Of a stretch of 64,000 nucleotides of DNA, positions 1 to 8,738 are shown one piece after another. Made by a program: the position numbers and the translations under genes. This DNA is from Paucidesulfovibrio longus DSM 6739 (GTDB lineage: Bacteria > Desulfobacterota > Desulfovibrionia > Desulfovibrionales > Desulfovibrionaceae): positions 124,001-188,000 of the forward strand of contig NZ_ATVA01000011.1 of NCBI RefSeq assembly GCF_000420485.1. Reading direction: 5' to 3'. The notes under the pieces are model-generated. The model was not told the origin of the DNA, did not search any database, and saw only the letters and a list, made by a program, of their open reading frames with translations. The first letter of the stretch is position 1. Each line of letters begins with the position of its first letter.

Positions 1-36
1 ACACGTCGGCTTCTTTCGAGGCCGACGTGTTTTTTG
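1..36 (+). terminator. Rho-independent terminator of a gene upstream of the window
   Basis: A perfect 10-base inverted repeat (ACACGTCGGC and GCCGACGTGT) around a 10-base loop is followed directly by six T. It ends a transcript that begins left of the window. Confidence 0.85.
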
Positions 37-116
37 TTGGAATCACGGTTGCTTCCCGCTGTGCTCTGGTGTAATGTTCATCAACGATCACCGATGTTTG
101 ACCGGGAGCCGAGCGA

Positions 117-1367
117 ATGAGCGGAAGAGTGCACCCCCCCCAGTCCGATTGCGACGGCATGTTTTTGATCCGGCGTCCTGTCCTGGATCGAAACCATAAC
201 GTCTGGGGATACGAGATGGCTGCGGGAGGCGGTGTGGGCACCGTGGAGGATGCCGGAGATTGCGTGCTCGGAGAAGGCGTCGAGGTCGGTCTGGCCGGAG
301 TGGGCGAGGCAGCGGCGATACTCGCGCCCTTTACCCGGAACATGCTTCTGGGCGGACGATACCTTGATCTTCCCGCTGGCCGCGCCTTCATCCAGCTCGG
401 CCCCGAAGTGGACGAGGACGGGGATGCCCTCGCCGCGGTCCGGGAGGCCAAGGAAGCGGGATACGGCCTTGTTCTGGACAGCTACTTGCCGGACATGGGC
501 AGGGAGGGCTTCGCCGTCCTGGCGGACATGCTCAAGATTCCCGTGTCCGGACGCACTCCCCGCGAGGTCATCGCCACCGCTTCCCGCCTGAAAAAACATC
601 CGGCCAAGATGGTGGCCATGGGAGTGCAGGACTGGCAGACCTTCGAGGGAGTGCGGGCGCTCGGCTTCTCCTTCTACCAGGGCCCTTACTTCGGCCAGCC
701 GCGCGTGGAGCCGGGCAGCAAGCTATCCGGAAACACCCTGAGCAAGCTGCGCACACTGGGGGAGCTTCTCCAGCCCGGCCGGGATCTCAAGGAATTCGCC
801 CCCATCATCGCTTCCGATCCCATGCTCAGCTATCGACTGCTCCGGTTCATCAATTCGGCGGCCTTCTGCCTGGTGCAGCGCGTGGCCTCCGTGGAACAGG
901 CGGTGAATCTTCTCGGCATGAGCGCCCTGCGCCAATGGGCCATGTTCATGGTCGTTTCCGACCTGGACGGCACGGGCAAGGGGGAAGAGCTGGCCTATCT
1001 CGCGCTCCAGCGCGGACGTTTTCTGGAACAGTGCTCGGACGATGTCGATGTCCGTCCGGTTTCTTCGCAGGCCATGTTCCTGGCGGGCCTGTTTTCCATG
1101 CTCGACGCCCTGCTCGGACTGCCCATGCGCGAAGCGCTGCGCGACCTGCCACTGGAGAAGCCTATCCTGGACGGCCTGTCGGGCAAGCCCGGCTGGGTGC
1201 GCCAGTGGCTCGACCTCGTGGCGGCGGTGGAGGGCGGAGACTGGCCTCGCGCGATCCAGATCTGCGACCAGCTCGGAGTCGTGCCCCGCATCGCCGCCGT
1301 GAAGTATCTCAAAGCCTCGGCCTGGGCCGGGGAGAGGTTTTCCTTCTCCCGCAAGGATGAGGGCTGA
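117..1367 (+). CDS. EAL-HDOD signalling protein with degenerate EAL
   Basis: A 416-residue cytoplasmic protein built like the YuxH family: an EAL-like N-terminal half and an HDOD domain from about residue 215 to 400. The N-terminus reads RRPVLDRNHNVWGYEM, the usual family opening, but the catalytic E-x-L signature is replaced by YEM, so phosphodiesterase activity is unlikely and the domain probably binds a ligand or partner. The HDOD part is visible as the run with SYRLLRFINSAAF and AVNLLGMSALRQW. GGGAG lies nine bases before the ATG. It stands alone on the plus strand and converges on the next gene. The family is known from signalling; the target here is unknown. Confidence 0.8.
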   Translation: MSGRVHPPQSDCDGMFLIRRPVLDRNHNVWGYEMAAGGGVGTVEDAGDCVLGEGVEVGLAGVGEAAAILAPFTRNMLLGGRYLDLPAGRAFIQLGPEVDEDGDALAAVREAKEAGYGLVLDSYLPDMGREGFAVLADMLKIPVSGRTPREVIATASRLKKHPAKMVAMGVQDWQTFEGVRALGFSFYQGPYFGQPRVEPGSKLSGNTLSKLRTLGELLQPGRDLKEFAPIIASDPMLSYRLLRFINSAAFCLVQRVASVEQAVNLLGMSALRQWAMFMVVSDLDGTGKGEELAYLALQRGRFLEQCSDDVDVRPVSSQAMFLAGLFSMLDALLGLPMREALRDLPLEKPILDGLSGKPGWVRQWLDLVAAVEGGDWPRAIQICDQLGVVPRIAAVKYLKASAWAGERFSFSRKDEG

Positions 1368-1376
1368 CAGGCTCTG

Positions 1377-1823
1377 CTAGTCTTTGATCCGTGCCGTGAC
1401 CTCGATCATCTCCAACGCGAAGACCGCCGTGATCTTGAGCATGTCCTCATTCATGGGCAGGCTTTCGCCCGCATAGCGCCGGACCACGATATCCAACGCT
1501 GCGGCGCGTTCCGATTCGTCCAGTAGAATTTTCGACACCGCCTCGCCCCGAACGCTCTTGAAGCGATAGCCCCACTTGCAGGCCTTGTCCGAGGTCTTGG
1601 GTTCCATGTCGGTCACAGCGGAAAAGCCCAGCCTGCCGTTCTTCAGGGCTGCGGCCTTGCGGCCATCGAGGCCGGAATGCACGAACAGGGTGCGGCCCGA
1701 GCGGGCGAAATTCACGGGCACGCAAAAGGGGCCGTCATCGTCGCACAAGGCGAGATGCAGCACGTCGGCGCGGTCCAGGATGTCGTTGATGACGGTTTCT
1801 TCTCGAGTGACGTTTTTGCGCAT
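1377..1823 (-). CDS. Pyridoxamine 5'-phosphate oxidase family protein
   Basis: A 148-residue protein of the flavin-binding split-barrel (PNPOx-like) fold, similar to small NimA/HugZ-type proteins. The N-terminal half shows the expected pattern: ILDRADVLHLALCDDDGPFCVPVNFA followed after a short gap by LFVHSGLDGRKAAAL, typical of strands that form the FMN or heme pocket. The frame stays open far upstream, but the start chosen has GGAG seven bases ahead and lies at the beginning of family similarity. The substrate cannot be told from sequence; such proteins often reduce flavin-linked or nitro substrates. Confidence 0.8.
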   Translation of the reverse strand: MRKNVTREETVINDILDRADVLHLALCDDDGPFCVPVNFARSGRTLFVHSGLDGRKAAALKNGRLGFSAVTDMEPKTSDKACKWGYRFKSVRGEAVSKILLDESERAAALDIVVRRYAGESLPMNEDMLKITAVFALEMIEVTARIKD

Positions 1824-1899
1824 GATCTCTCCGTAGGATCGTGGTTGGGCTAGCTCCCTGCGCTTTTCATCCGCAGGCAAACGGATTACTACCCCAGAC

Positions 1900-2649
1900 A
1901 TGTCCCAAAGCAAAGCGCCGCAACTTTCCGTGATCGTTCCCGTCCTGCACGAGGAGGGGCGCATCGGATTTCTGGCCGGACACGTGGCGGAGCTTGCCCG
2001 GAGCGACGGCGTGGACGTGCAGCTCGTGATCGTGGACGGCGATTGTGCAGGTTCGACCCTGGCCGCGCTGCCGGATGCGGAGCGGGCCGGCGTCGTGGGC
2101 GTTTGCGCCGGGCCGGGGCGCGCCGCGCAGATGAACGCGGGCGCACGCGTTGCCACGGGGGAGGTGCTGCTTTTCCTGCACGCGGACACCCGGCTGCCTT
2201 GCGGAGCTTTTGCGCGCATTTTCCAGGTGCTGGGCAACGGGCTGGCCCAGGCCGGAGCATTCGATTTCCAGTTCGACGCTGCGGGTTTTCCCTACGCCAT
2301 GCTGGCCTGGGCCGGGCGGCTGCGTTCGCGGCTGGAGCGGTGTCCGTATGGCGATCAGGCGCACTTTTTCCCGCGCGCCGTCTTTTTCGGCCTGGGAGGC
2401 TATCCGGACATTCCGCTCATGGAAGACGTGGAGCTGATGTGGCGGGTGCGCCGCAGACGACTGCCGCTGTGCGTCCTGCCGGACCGCGTGACCACCTCGG
2501 CCCGGCGGTACGCCGAGGAGGGGCCGATCAGGCGCGTTCTCCGCAATTTCTGCCTGCGAACGGCCCATGCCTTTGGCGCGGATCCGGCAAAGCTGGCGCG
2601 GCAATACCGGCCTCACGCCGGGGATGAAGATCGAAGGATGGTTCCGTGA
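1900..2649 (+). CDS. TIGR04283-type glycosyltransferase (GT2 fold)
   Basis: A 249-residue family 2 glycosyltransferase. The N-terminus SVIVPVLHEE and the later LQLVIVDGD-like strand, GRAAQMNAGA and LFLHADTRLP form the nucleotide-sugar binding region typical of the family that databases name rSAM/selenodomain-associated transferase 2 or arsenosugar biosynthesis glycosyltransferase. The stop overlaps the next gene by four bases (GTGA), so the two are translationally coupled, and the pair is the usual arrangement for these families. No good ribosome binding site precedes the ATG. The sugar acceptor is not evident from the sequence. Confidence 0.82.
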   Translation: MSQSKAPQLSVIVPVLHEEGRIGFLAGHVAELARSDGVDVQLVIVDGDCAGSTLAALPDAERAGVVGVCAGPGRAAQMNAGARVATGEVLLFLHADTRLPCGAFARIFQVLGNGLAQAGAFDFQFDAAGFPYAMLAWAGRLRSRLERCPYGDQAHFFPRAVFFGLGGYPDIPLMEDVELMWRVRRRRLPLCVLPDRVTTSARRYAEEGPIRRVLRNFCLRTAHAFGADPAKLARQYRPHAGDEDRRMVP

Positions 2650-3317
2650 AGCAATGTCTGCTGTTTTTTTTGAAGTATCCGGAAGCCGGACGGGTGAAGT
2701 CCCGGCTCGCGGCCGAGGTGGGCGAGGTTCCCGCCGCCGAGCTGGCCAAAGCCATGGCCGAGGATCTGCTCGATTCCCTGAAATGGCTGGAAGACGTGGA
2801 CCTGATCGTCTGCTTCGATCCCAAGGAACGGGCCGGGGACATGGCCGAGTGGCTCGGACCGGAGCGGACGTATTGGCCTCAGCGCGGCCAGAACCTGGGC
2901 CTGCGCATGAAGAACGCCTTTTCAGCGGCGTTTCGCAAGGGGTATGACCGCGCCGTGCTCATGGGCGGCGACGTGCCCTGCGCGGACGACAACGCCGTGC
3001 GGCCCGTCTTCGAGCGCCTGGAAGGGGACGCGGCAGCCATCGGCCCCTCCGAGGACGGCGGATACTGGCTGATCGGCTTCAGCGAGCGCGGTTTCGCGCC
3101 CGAAGCCTTCACCGACGTGGATTGGGGCACGGACAAGGTCTTGGCGCAGACATTGAAATGGCTTGAATTTTCCCAGAAGCAAATCGTCCTTGCCCCGCTC
3201 ATGCGCGACGTGGACACGCTGGGCGACCTGCGCGCCTTGGTGGAAGCCGGACGGCTGGGGCGGCATTCCCGCACCCTTGCCCAGGCGCGCAAGCTGCTCG
3301 CTGCGGCCGATCAGTAA
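2646..3317 (+). CDS. TIGR04282-type glycosyltransferase
   Basis: A 223-residue GT-A type transferase of the family named rSAM/selenodomain-associated transferase 1 or TIGR04282 arsenosugar biosynthesis glycosyltransferase. Visible signatures are the start FFLKYPEAGRVKSRLA, the motif GGDVPCADD and the segment IGPSEDGGYWLIG, all typical of this CofC-like fold. It starts with GTG overlapping the stop of the partner gene. Its last seven bases overlap the end of the convergent gene on the other strand. The link to arsenosugars comes from family naming and is not shown here; no radical SAM partner gene lies next to it. Confidence 0.82.
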   Translation: MKQCLLFFLKYPEAGRVKSRLAAEVGEVPAAELAKAMAEDLLDSLKWLEDVDLIVCFDPKERAGDMAEWLGPERTYWPQRGQNLGLRMKNAFSAAFRKGYDRAVLMGGDVPCADDNAVRPVFERLEGDAAAIGPSEDGGYWLIGFSERGFAPEAFTDVDWGTDKVLAQTLKWLEFSQKQIVLAPLMRDVDTLGDLRALVEAGRLGRHSRTLAQARKLLAAADQ

Positions 3318-3625
3318 TCGAGCAGATTCAGATCCGGGAGATCCTTCTTGGGCGGCCGGCGGGTGAAGCGGAGCACGTCGTGCCCGATCTGCGTGGCGAT
3401 TTCCACTTCCCAGACGCCCACGCTGCTGAAGGCGCTGCGCATTTCCAGCTGGATTCCCTGGCGGATCAGAAAGATGACTTCCCCGCTGCCCTTGCTCTTG
3501 GCGATGTCCAGGTGGCCCAGGATCGTGGGGGTCAGGTTGCAGACCACATGCCGCACGTCGATGGGAGCCTCGGCGGCCCCTTCTTCGCGGTTCGGCGCCG
3601 TCTTGTCGTCATTCGTCGTTTTCAT
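3311..3625 (-). CDS. Conserved-type hypothetical protein downstream of mnmE
   Basis: A 104-residue soluble protein with no signal peptide or membrane segment. The N-terminal 25 residues are polar and probably disordered; the rest (ICNLTPTILGHLDIAK-like region, then EVEIATQIGHDVLRF) looks like a compact alpha/beta domain. It begins 11 bases after mnmE and is most likely co-transcribed with it. I do not recognise a family. The start was placed at the ATG after mnmE because the upstream frame lies inside mnmE. Confidence 0.7.
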   Translation of the reverse strand: MKTTNDDKTAPNREEGAAEAPIDVRHVVCNLTPTILGHLDIAKSKGSGEVIFLIRQGIQLEMRSAFSSVGVWEVEIATQIGHDVLRFTRRPPKKDLPDLNLLDY

Positions 3626-3636
3626 GGTCGTGTCCG

Positions 3637-5052
3637 TTATTTTCCGATGCAGAAGTTGTCGAAGATGGAGTTGAGCACGTCCTGCGGCGCAATCTCTCCC
3701 GTAAGCCCGGCCAGGGCGGCGCAGGCCGTTTCCAGGCGCACGCCGAGGAGATCGTAGGGCAGGCCTTGTTCCGCGTCCTGGCGCATCCCGGCCAGTTCCG
3801 CGTCCGCCTCGCGCAGCAGGGCTGCCTGCCGGGCGTTGGGCACGGCCTCGTCCGGGTCCGGCTCCGCCGCTCCCGCCAGACAACGCGAGCGGATGCGGGC
3901 GGCCATTTCTTCCAGTCCCGCGCCGGTGCGCGCGGAAACCCGGAGCGTCTCAAGCCCTTTCTCCCGCAGCAGGGGCAAGGGATCCGAAGGGGCTGCGGGG
4001 CGATCCGCCTTGTTCAAGACGGCCAGGGTCCGCTCCGGGGCTAGGCGCGAAACAGTCTCCAGCTCGGAAGGATCGAGAGTCCGCGAGCCGTCCAGCACGA
4101 AAACCACCAAGTCCGCGCGCCCGGCAAGATCGCGGCTGATCTCCATGCCCGCGGCCTCGACCTCGTCCACGCCGGATTCGTCCCGCAGGCCCGCCGTGTC
4201 GATGATGCGGACGCGAAGGCCGTCCAGCAGCAAATGTTCTTCAATGTAATCGCGGGTGGTGCCGGGGCGGTCCGTGACGATGGCGCGTTCGCGACCCAGC
4301 AGGGCGTTGAGCAGGCTGGACTTTCCCGCGTTGACCCGTCCGGCGAGCACGACCATGACCCCCTCGCGCCAGGCCCGCGCCCGTTCCATGCCCGCGAGCA
4401 GGCCGCGCACGCCGCTGCGGACTCCGTCCAGCACGGCGAGCAGTTCGTCCGGAGGCAGGCATTCGACGTCCTCTTCCGGGAAGTCCACGGCCAGGCAGAT
4501 CTGCGCGCGGAGTCCCTCGAGCTTTTGCCGCAGGCTTTCCACGCGGGCACCCAGCCCTCCGGCCAGCTTGGCCTGGGCCAGGTGCAGGGCGGCCTTGCCC
4601 GGAGCGGCGATGAGTTCGGCCACTGCCTCGGCCTGGGTCAGGTCCATGCGTCCGTTCAGAAACGCGCGCAGGGTGAACTCTCCCCGTCCGGCCATGCGGG
4701 CGCCCAGGGCCAGGATTTCGTCCAGCAGGGCCGCAGGCGCGGCGTCTCCCCCGTGGCAGTGGATCTCCAGGACGTCTTCTCCGGTGTAGGAGCGCGGGCC
4801 GGGCATGAATGCGGCCAGAACCTCGTCGAGCACGCGGGCGTCGCGCGCGACGGCCTTGCCGAAATGCAGGGTGCGCGGCGCGAAATCGCGGAAGGCGGGA
4901 TCGCTCGAACGGAACAGGGCGCGGCCTATCTCAAGGGCTTTCGGCCCGCTGATCCGCAACACGGCCACACCGCCCGCGCCCGGCGGGGTGGCGATGGCGG
5001 CGATGGTTTCCCCGGTCGGGCGGGGAAGAGCTGGCTGTTCGATCATGGGCAT
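3637..5052 (-). CDS. mnmE: tRNA modification GTPase MnmE
   Basis: The 471-residue MnmE (TrmE) works with MnmG to install the carboxymethylaminomethyl-type group on U34 of certain tRNAs. The N-terminal tetrahydrofolate-binding domain starts with ETIAAIATPPGAGGVAVLRISG; the G domain carries the P-loop GRVNAGKSS, the G3 motif DTAGL and NKAD; the chain ends with the essential FCIGK containing the catalytic cysteine. Length is standard. A terminator separates it from jag upstream, so it may depend on read-through or its own promoter. The ORF is open upstream but similarity starts at this ATG. Confidence 0.97.
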   Translation of the reverse strand: MPMIEQPALPRPTGETIAAIATPPGAGGVAVLRISGPKALEIGRALFRSSDPAFRDFAPRTLHFGKAVARDARVLDEVLAAFMPGPRSYTGEDVLEIHCHGGDAAPAALLDEILALGARMAGRGEFTLRAFLNGRMDLTQAEAVAELIAAPGKAALHLAQAKLAGGLGARVESLRQKLEGLRAQICLAVDFPEEDVECLPPDELLAVLDGVRSGVRGLLAGMERARAWREGVMVVLAGRVNAGKSSLLNALLGRERAIVTDRPGTTRDYIEEHLLLDGLRVRIIDTAGLRDESGVDEVEAAGMEISRDLAGRADLVVFVLDGSRTLDPSELETVSRLAPERTLAVLNKADRPAAPSDPLPLLREKGLETLRVSARTGAGLEEMAARIRSRCLAGAAEPDPDEAVPNARQAALLREADAELAGMRQDAEQGLPYDLLGVRLETACAALAGLTGEIAPQDVLNSIFDNFCIGK

Positions 5053-5095
5053 GTTCGCGGCCTCTTGGATTGCGGCATGATAGCCGCGCGCAGGT

Positions 5096-5133
5096 GCAAA
5101 GAAAAGGGCGGAAGACGCAATCGCCTTCCGCCC
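5096..5133 (-). terminator. Terminator between jag and mnmE
   Basis: On the minus strand a perfect nine-base stem (GGGCGGAAG with CTTCCGCCC) is followed by TTTTCTTT. It lies after jag and 44 bases before the mnmE start, so it would reduce transcription from the rpmH operon into mnmE. Confidence 0.8.
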
Positions 5134-5192
5134 GGAATGTTCACATGTTTGCCGTAGGTTTCGCCGGGAGTCGAAGTCCGCTCCCGCTTCGG

Positions 5193-6449
5193 CTAACGGC
5201 TGCGCTTCTTGGGCACGATGAGCACCCGCTTGAGCGGGCCTTCGCCCTTGGAGCGGGTCAGCACGCCCGGCATCTCCTGCACGGTCAGGTGCACCACGCG
5301 GCGGTGGTAGGAGCTGAGGGGCTTCGTGCTCTGGGTGCGGCGCGAGCTGATGGCCTTCTCGGCGAGTCGGCGCGCCTGCTGGCGCAGCTTGTCGTCCTGG
5401 CGTTCGCGGTAGTCGCCCGTGTCCAGCTGCACCCGGACCGAAGTCTCCATGCGGCGGGAAACGATGCGGTTCGCAAGGTATTGCAGCGCGGAAAGGGTCT
5501 GGCCCTCGCGTCCGATGATCAGGCCGGAATGCTCTTCGTCGTCGATGAGCACATGCACCCGGTCGGACTCGATGTTCAGGGTGAAGTTCGGTTCGGGGGT
5601 GAGGTTCTTGAGCAGGGCGTGGGCCGTTTCCGAAACCACTTCCCGGAGCTTGTCCTGGTCCAGTCCCTCCAGGGAAGGACCACGGGAAGGGCCGGTGTCT
5701 TCGGAGGCGACGTTGCCGTTCGGCTCGTCCATGTCGTCCATGTCGTCCACGCCGTCGAAGTCGTCCGCGTCGTCCGGCGGGAAGTCGGGCACTTCGTCCC
5801 GGTCCGCGGGAATCGGGGCCGGATTGGCCTCGTGCACGGGTCTGCGGGGCGGGCGCTTGGGCGATTCCTCGCCGGAGGCGTCCGGGGTCGCCGGGGAGGA
5901 GGCCTCCTTGGGGGCTTCCTGCCGGGGCTTCTCCTGCCGGGGGCGGCGCTGCCGCTTGCGTTCCTGGCTTTCCGAGCCGTTCTGTCCCGCTTCGGGCGGG
6001 CATTCCGGGTCGGCCGCTTCCTGCGGGGCCGCATCCTGAGACGCGCCGTCGCGTTGGGACTTGCCGCGCGACCTGCGTCCCCGGCGCGAGCGGGAGTTGC
6101 GCGATCCGGATTTCGGCTGTTCTTCGTCCGCTGCCTCGGCCTGGGCCTGGGGCGCTTCTTCCTGTTCCCTGGCCGGGGCAGCCTCGGCGCGGCTCTCCGC
6201 GGGTTCGCTTTCCGGACGGGAATGCTGTTTGGTTTCTTGGGCGGCTTCTTCCGCGAGCACGGATTTAACTCCGCGCCGGGGCCGTGCCTTGACCGATGCC
6301 TTGCGCACGCCCACGAGGCCGAAGATGCCCGTGGAACCGCCGCTGAGGATCTCGATCTCCAGCTTGGCGCGTGCGACCTCGTAGTAGTCGCATGCGGCCT
6401 GGATGGCTTCGTCCAGGTTCTTTCCCTGGAATTCCTTGAAATCGCTCAT
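5193..6449 (-). CDS. jag: Jag (SpoIIIJ-associated) RNA-binding protein with long linker
   Basis: A 418-residue protein with the Jag_N domain at the start (FKEFQGKNLDEAIQAACDYY), a KH domain near residues 310-370 (LIIGREGQTLSALQYL holds the GxxG-type loop) and an R3H domain at the C-terminus (the R-x3-H element is in SSYHRRVVH). Between Jag_N and KH lie about 200 low-complexity residues rich in E, Q, A, R and P, far more than in most Jag proteins (about 200-250 residues overall). It follows yidC, its usual neighbour; Jag is thought to bind RNA and affect envelope biogenesis. Confidence 0.92.
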   Translation of the reverse strand: MSDFKEFQGKNLDEAIQAACDYYEVARAKLEIEILSGGSTGIFGLVGVRKASVKARPRRGVKSVLAEEAAQETKQHSRPESEPAESRAEAAPAREQEEAPQAQAEAADEEQPKSGSRNSRSRRGRRSRGKSQRDGASQDAAPQEAADPECPPEAGQNGSESQERKRQRRPRQEKPRQEAPKEASSPATPDASGEESPKRPPRRPVHEANPAPIPADRDEVPDFPPDDADDFDGVDDMDDMDEPNGNVASEDTGPSRGPSLEGLDQDKLREVVSETAHALLKNLTPEPNFTLNIESDRVHVLIDDEEHSGLIIGREGQTLSALQYLANRIVSRRMETSVRVQLDTGDYRERQDDKLRQQARRLAEKAISSRRTQSTKPLSSYHRRVVHLTVQEMPGVLTRSKGEGPLKRVLIVPKKRSR

Positions 6450-6471
6450 GTGCTTCCTCTTGGGTGACGTA

Positions 6472-8100
6472 CTAGGCGGCAGCCTTCTTACGCTTGCTGC
6501 CGTGGGCGATCCACCACTGCTGTGCGATGGAGAGCACGTTGTTGCACAGCCAGTACACCACAAGACCCGCGGGGAAGTTCAGGAACAGGAAGGTGAACAC
6601 CACGGGCATGATGTACATGAGTTTCTTCTGGGTGGGGTCGCCCGCCGTGGGCGTCATCAGCTGCTGGAGGAACATGGTCGCCCCCATGATCAGCGGCGTG
6701 ATGTAGAACGGGTCCTTGGCCGAGAGGTCGGCCAGCCAGACCATGTTGGTGAAGGGCAGCGTGTCGATGAATCCGGCGTGGCGCAGTTCGATGGCTCCGA
6801 GAAGGGCCTTGTAGAGGCCGAAGAAGACCGGAATCTGCACGACCATGGGCAGGCAGCCGCCGGCCGGGTTGACCTTGTAGGTCTTGTAGAGCTGCATGGT
6901 CTCCTGGTTCAGGCGCTGCTTGTCGTCCTTGTACTTTTCGCGCAGCTTGGCGGCCATGGGCTGAATCTTCTTCATCTGCTCCATGGACTTGTAGCTGCGC
7001 TGGGACAGGGGCCAGAAGATCAGCTTGATGATCACCGTGAGGATGATCACGGCCACGCCCCAGTTGTTCACGTACTGGTGCAGCCAGACGAGGAAGATCA
7101 GCAACGGTTTGGCGATGACGTCGAACCAGCCGAAGTCCACGGTCTTGGCCAGCTCCGGGGAGGCCGCGGCCAGCAGGTCGCGTTCCTTGGGGCCGATGAA
7201 ATAGGAGGTGCGCACGCTCTTGCTCTCGCCGGGGCGGATGGAGCCGAGGGACGCGCTCAGGTTGATGAAGAAGGTGTCGCCGGTCATGCCGCCTTCGAGG
7301 ACGGTCTGTTCGGCGGGCTGCATGGCCAGGACGAAGTAGTTGTCGTCGATGGCTCCCCAGGCCGGGGCGGTCACGGGGGGCAGGCCGTCGTTGCGCAGAT
7401 CCTTCTGGTCGCTTTCCTTGTCCAGTCCGTTGTTGACCATCCAGGAAATGTTGGCCTGGTTGTAGTTGGAGGACATGGCGGTCAGGGCGTCGGTGGCGGC
7501 CTGGCGGGTGATCTTGAGGTCGGAATCCGCAGCGCTGGTGCTGACGACGCGGACTTCTTCCTTGATCAGGTAGTTGTCCGCCTCGAAGGTCAGGATGCGC
7601 TCGATGTCGTAGCCTTCGACGCGCCCGTGAAAGATCAGGGTGTTGCTGCCTTCGGTCAGGGTCAGATCCTGCACCTCGGTGTCCCACTGGGCGTTTTCCC
7701 AGGTGCGCTGGCCGTTCACGAGCAGGCCCAGGGAGGCTCCGCCGCTGATCATGTTGATCTTGTCCGGCTGGGGCTGACCCTTGATGGGCACGGTCTGGAA
7801 GTATTTGTTCAGGGTCAGGGATTCAAGCAGTCCGCCCTGGGTGTCGAACTCGGCGGTGTAGAGAGGGGTCTGGACGGTGACGAGGCGGCCCTGCGTGGCT
7901 TCGATGGGGGCCACGTCCTTGGCCGAGGCCAGGGAGGGGGCGGGAGTCGCGGCGTTTCCTGCCTGCTGCCCGGCCTGCGGAGCGCCCTGTTCGATGGCCT
8001 GCGGAGCGGGTTGGGGGGTCGGTTGTGGGAAGAGGAGCTGCCAGCCGAAGAATACGGCGAAAGACAGAACCAAGGCCAGAATTATGCGTTTGGTCTCCAT
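6472..8100 (-). CDS. yidC: Membrane protein insertase YidC
   Basis: A 542-residue inner-membrane insertase of the Gram-negative type: an N-terminal signal-anchor (KRIILALVLSFAVFFGWQLLF), a large periplasmic P1 domain to about residue 330, then the conserved five-helix core starting at WLHQYVNNWGVAVIILTV and containing the polar groove segment MEQMKKIQPMAAKLREKYKDD (in part). It ends in a short basic tail SKRKKAAA that may contact the ribosome. It follows yidD by three bases and precedes jag by 22, the conserved order of this operon. Confidence 0.97.
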   Translation of the reverse strand: METKRIILALVLSFAVFFGWQLLFPQPTPQPAPQAIEQGAPQAGQQAGNAATPAPSLASAKDVAPIEATQGRLVTVQTPLYTAEFDTQGGLLESLTLNKYFQTVPIKGQPQPDKINMISGGASLGLLVNGQRTWENAQWDTEVQDLTLTEGSNTLIFHGRVEGYDIERILTFEADNYLIKEEVRVVSTSAADSDLKITRQAATDALTAMSSNYNQANISWMVNNGLDKESDQKDLRNDGLPPVTAPAWGAIDDNYFVLAMQPAEQTVLEGGMTGDTFFINLSASLGSIRPGESKSVRTSYFIGPKERDLLAAASPELAKTVDFGWFDVIAKPLLIFLVWLHQYVNNWGVAVIILTVIIKLIFWPLSQRSYKSMEQMKKIQPMAAKLREKYKDDKQRLNQETMQLYKTYKVNPAGGCLPMVVQIPVFFGLYKALLGAIELRHAGFIDTLPFTNMVWLADLSAKDPFYITPLIMGATMFLQQLMTPTAGDPTQKKLMYIMPVVFTFLFLNFPAGLVVYWLCNNVLSIAQQWWIAHGSKRKKAAA

Positions 8101-8103
8101 GAA

Positions 8104-8346
8104 TCAACTCGCTTTGGTGGTTTGGCCCGATGCGGGCGGGGGCACGGGGTCGAAACCGCCGTCACAGAGGGGATGGCAACGCAAGAGACGAAGGAGCGCC
8201 AAATAGGAGCCCTTGAAAACGCCATGCAGGATTACCGCCTCACGCGCGTATTCGGAGCACGTGGGGCGGAACCTGCAACAGCCCGGAAAGAGGGGCGATA
8301 TGAGTCGTTGATACATCCAGATCAACGCCAATGCGACAGAGCGCAT
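8104..8346 (-). CDS. yidD: Membrane protein insertion efficiency factor YidD
   Basis: An 80-residue amphipathic protein of the YidD (HlyA-alpha/UPF0161) family, recognisable from [20 protein letters not shown] and the run HGVFKG. YidD helps YidC and SRP-dependent insertion at the inner membrane. Its ATG overlaps the last base of the rnpA stop (TAATG), so translation is coupled. The three conserved cysteines of the family are present. Confidence 0.94.
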   Translation of the reverse strand: MRSVALALIWMYQRLISPLFPGCCRFRPTCSEYAREAVILHGVFKGSYLALLRLLRCHPLCDGGFDPVPPPASGQTTKAS

Positions 8347-8738
8347 TACGACCTCTCGGCAAGGGCTTGGACCTGCGGCGCCACCTTGGGCAAACGGCGC
8401 AGGGCTGGGGAGAGATCAACGGAGGCCATGGCGAGGTCAAGCTGCTCGGGGTCCAGGGTGCGCTTGGGCACCACCACGATGTCCGCTGGACAGTCGAGCT
8501 GATTTTGGTGCAGCCTGAAATACTCGCGCAAAACCCGTTTCACGCGGTTGCGCGCTACAGCGTTGCCCACCTTCCTGCCCACGGTCAGCCCTATGCGGAT
8601 TCCGGAGCCGCTGTCCTCCCTGGGGAGGACGAAGAGGACGAAATGCTTGCTGAAGATCTTGGTGCCGTGATCGTAGCAGGCGCAGAACTGAGCACGCTTG
8701 AGCAGACGTCGCTCCCGCGGCCAGCCTAGACGCTTAAT
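8346..8738 (-). CDS. rnpA: Ribonuclease P protein component, atypical start
   Basis: RnpA binds the RNase P RNA and helps process tRNA 5' ends. The body is unmistakable: [11 protein letters not shown] near the N-terminus and the RNR signature [19 protein letters not shown]. The conserved N-terminal part has no in-frame ATG, GTG or TTG ahead of it: the first such codon is the GTG at the end of IGLTVGRK, which would remove about 60 essential residues. The best candidate is an ATT inside the end of rpmH, giving 130 residues starting [10 protein letters not shown], with AAAGG nine bases ahead. A CTG eleven codons later is an alternative. The frame also stays open through all of rpmH. Gene identity is sure; the start is a judgement. 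Confidence 0.88.
   Translation of the reverse strand: MKRLGWPRERRLLKRAQFCACYDHGTKIFSKHFVLFVLPREDSGSGIRIGLTVGRKVGNAVARNRVKRVLREYFRLHQNQLDCPADIVVVPKRTLDPEQLDLAMASVDLSPALRRLPKVAPQVQALAERS

Noticed and set aside
3637-6003. mnmE start far upstream inside jag
   Set aside because: Family similarity and the folate-binding domain begin at 5052; the extension is jag in another frame and crosses a terminator.
6403-8502. 699-codon plus-strand frame opposite yidC
   Set aside because: Runs antisense over yidC, yidD and part of rnpA; H, G and V rich translation typical of an antisense shadow.
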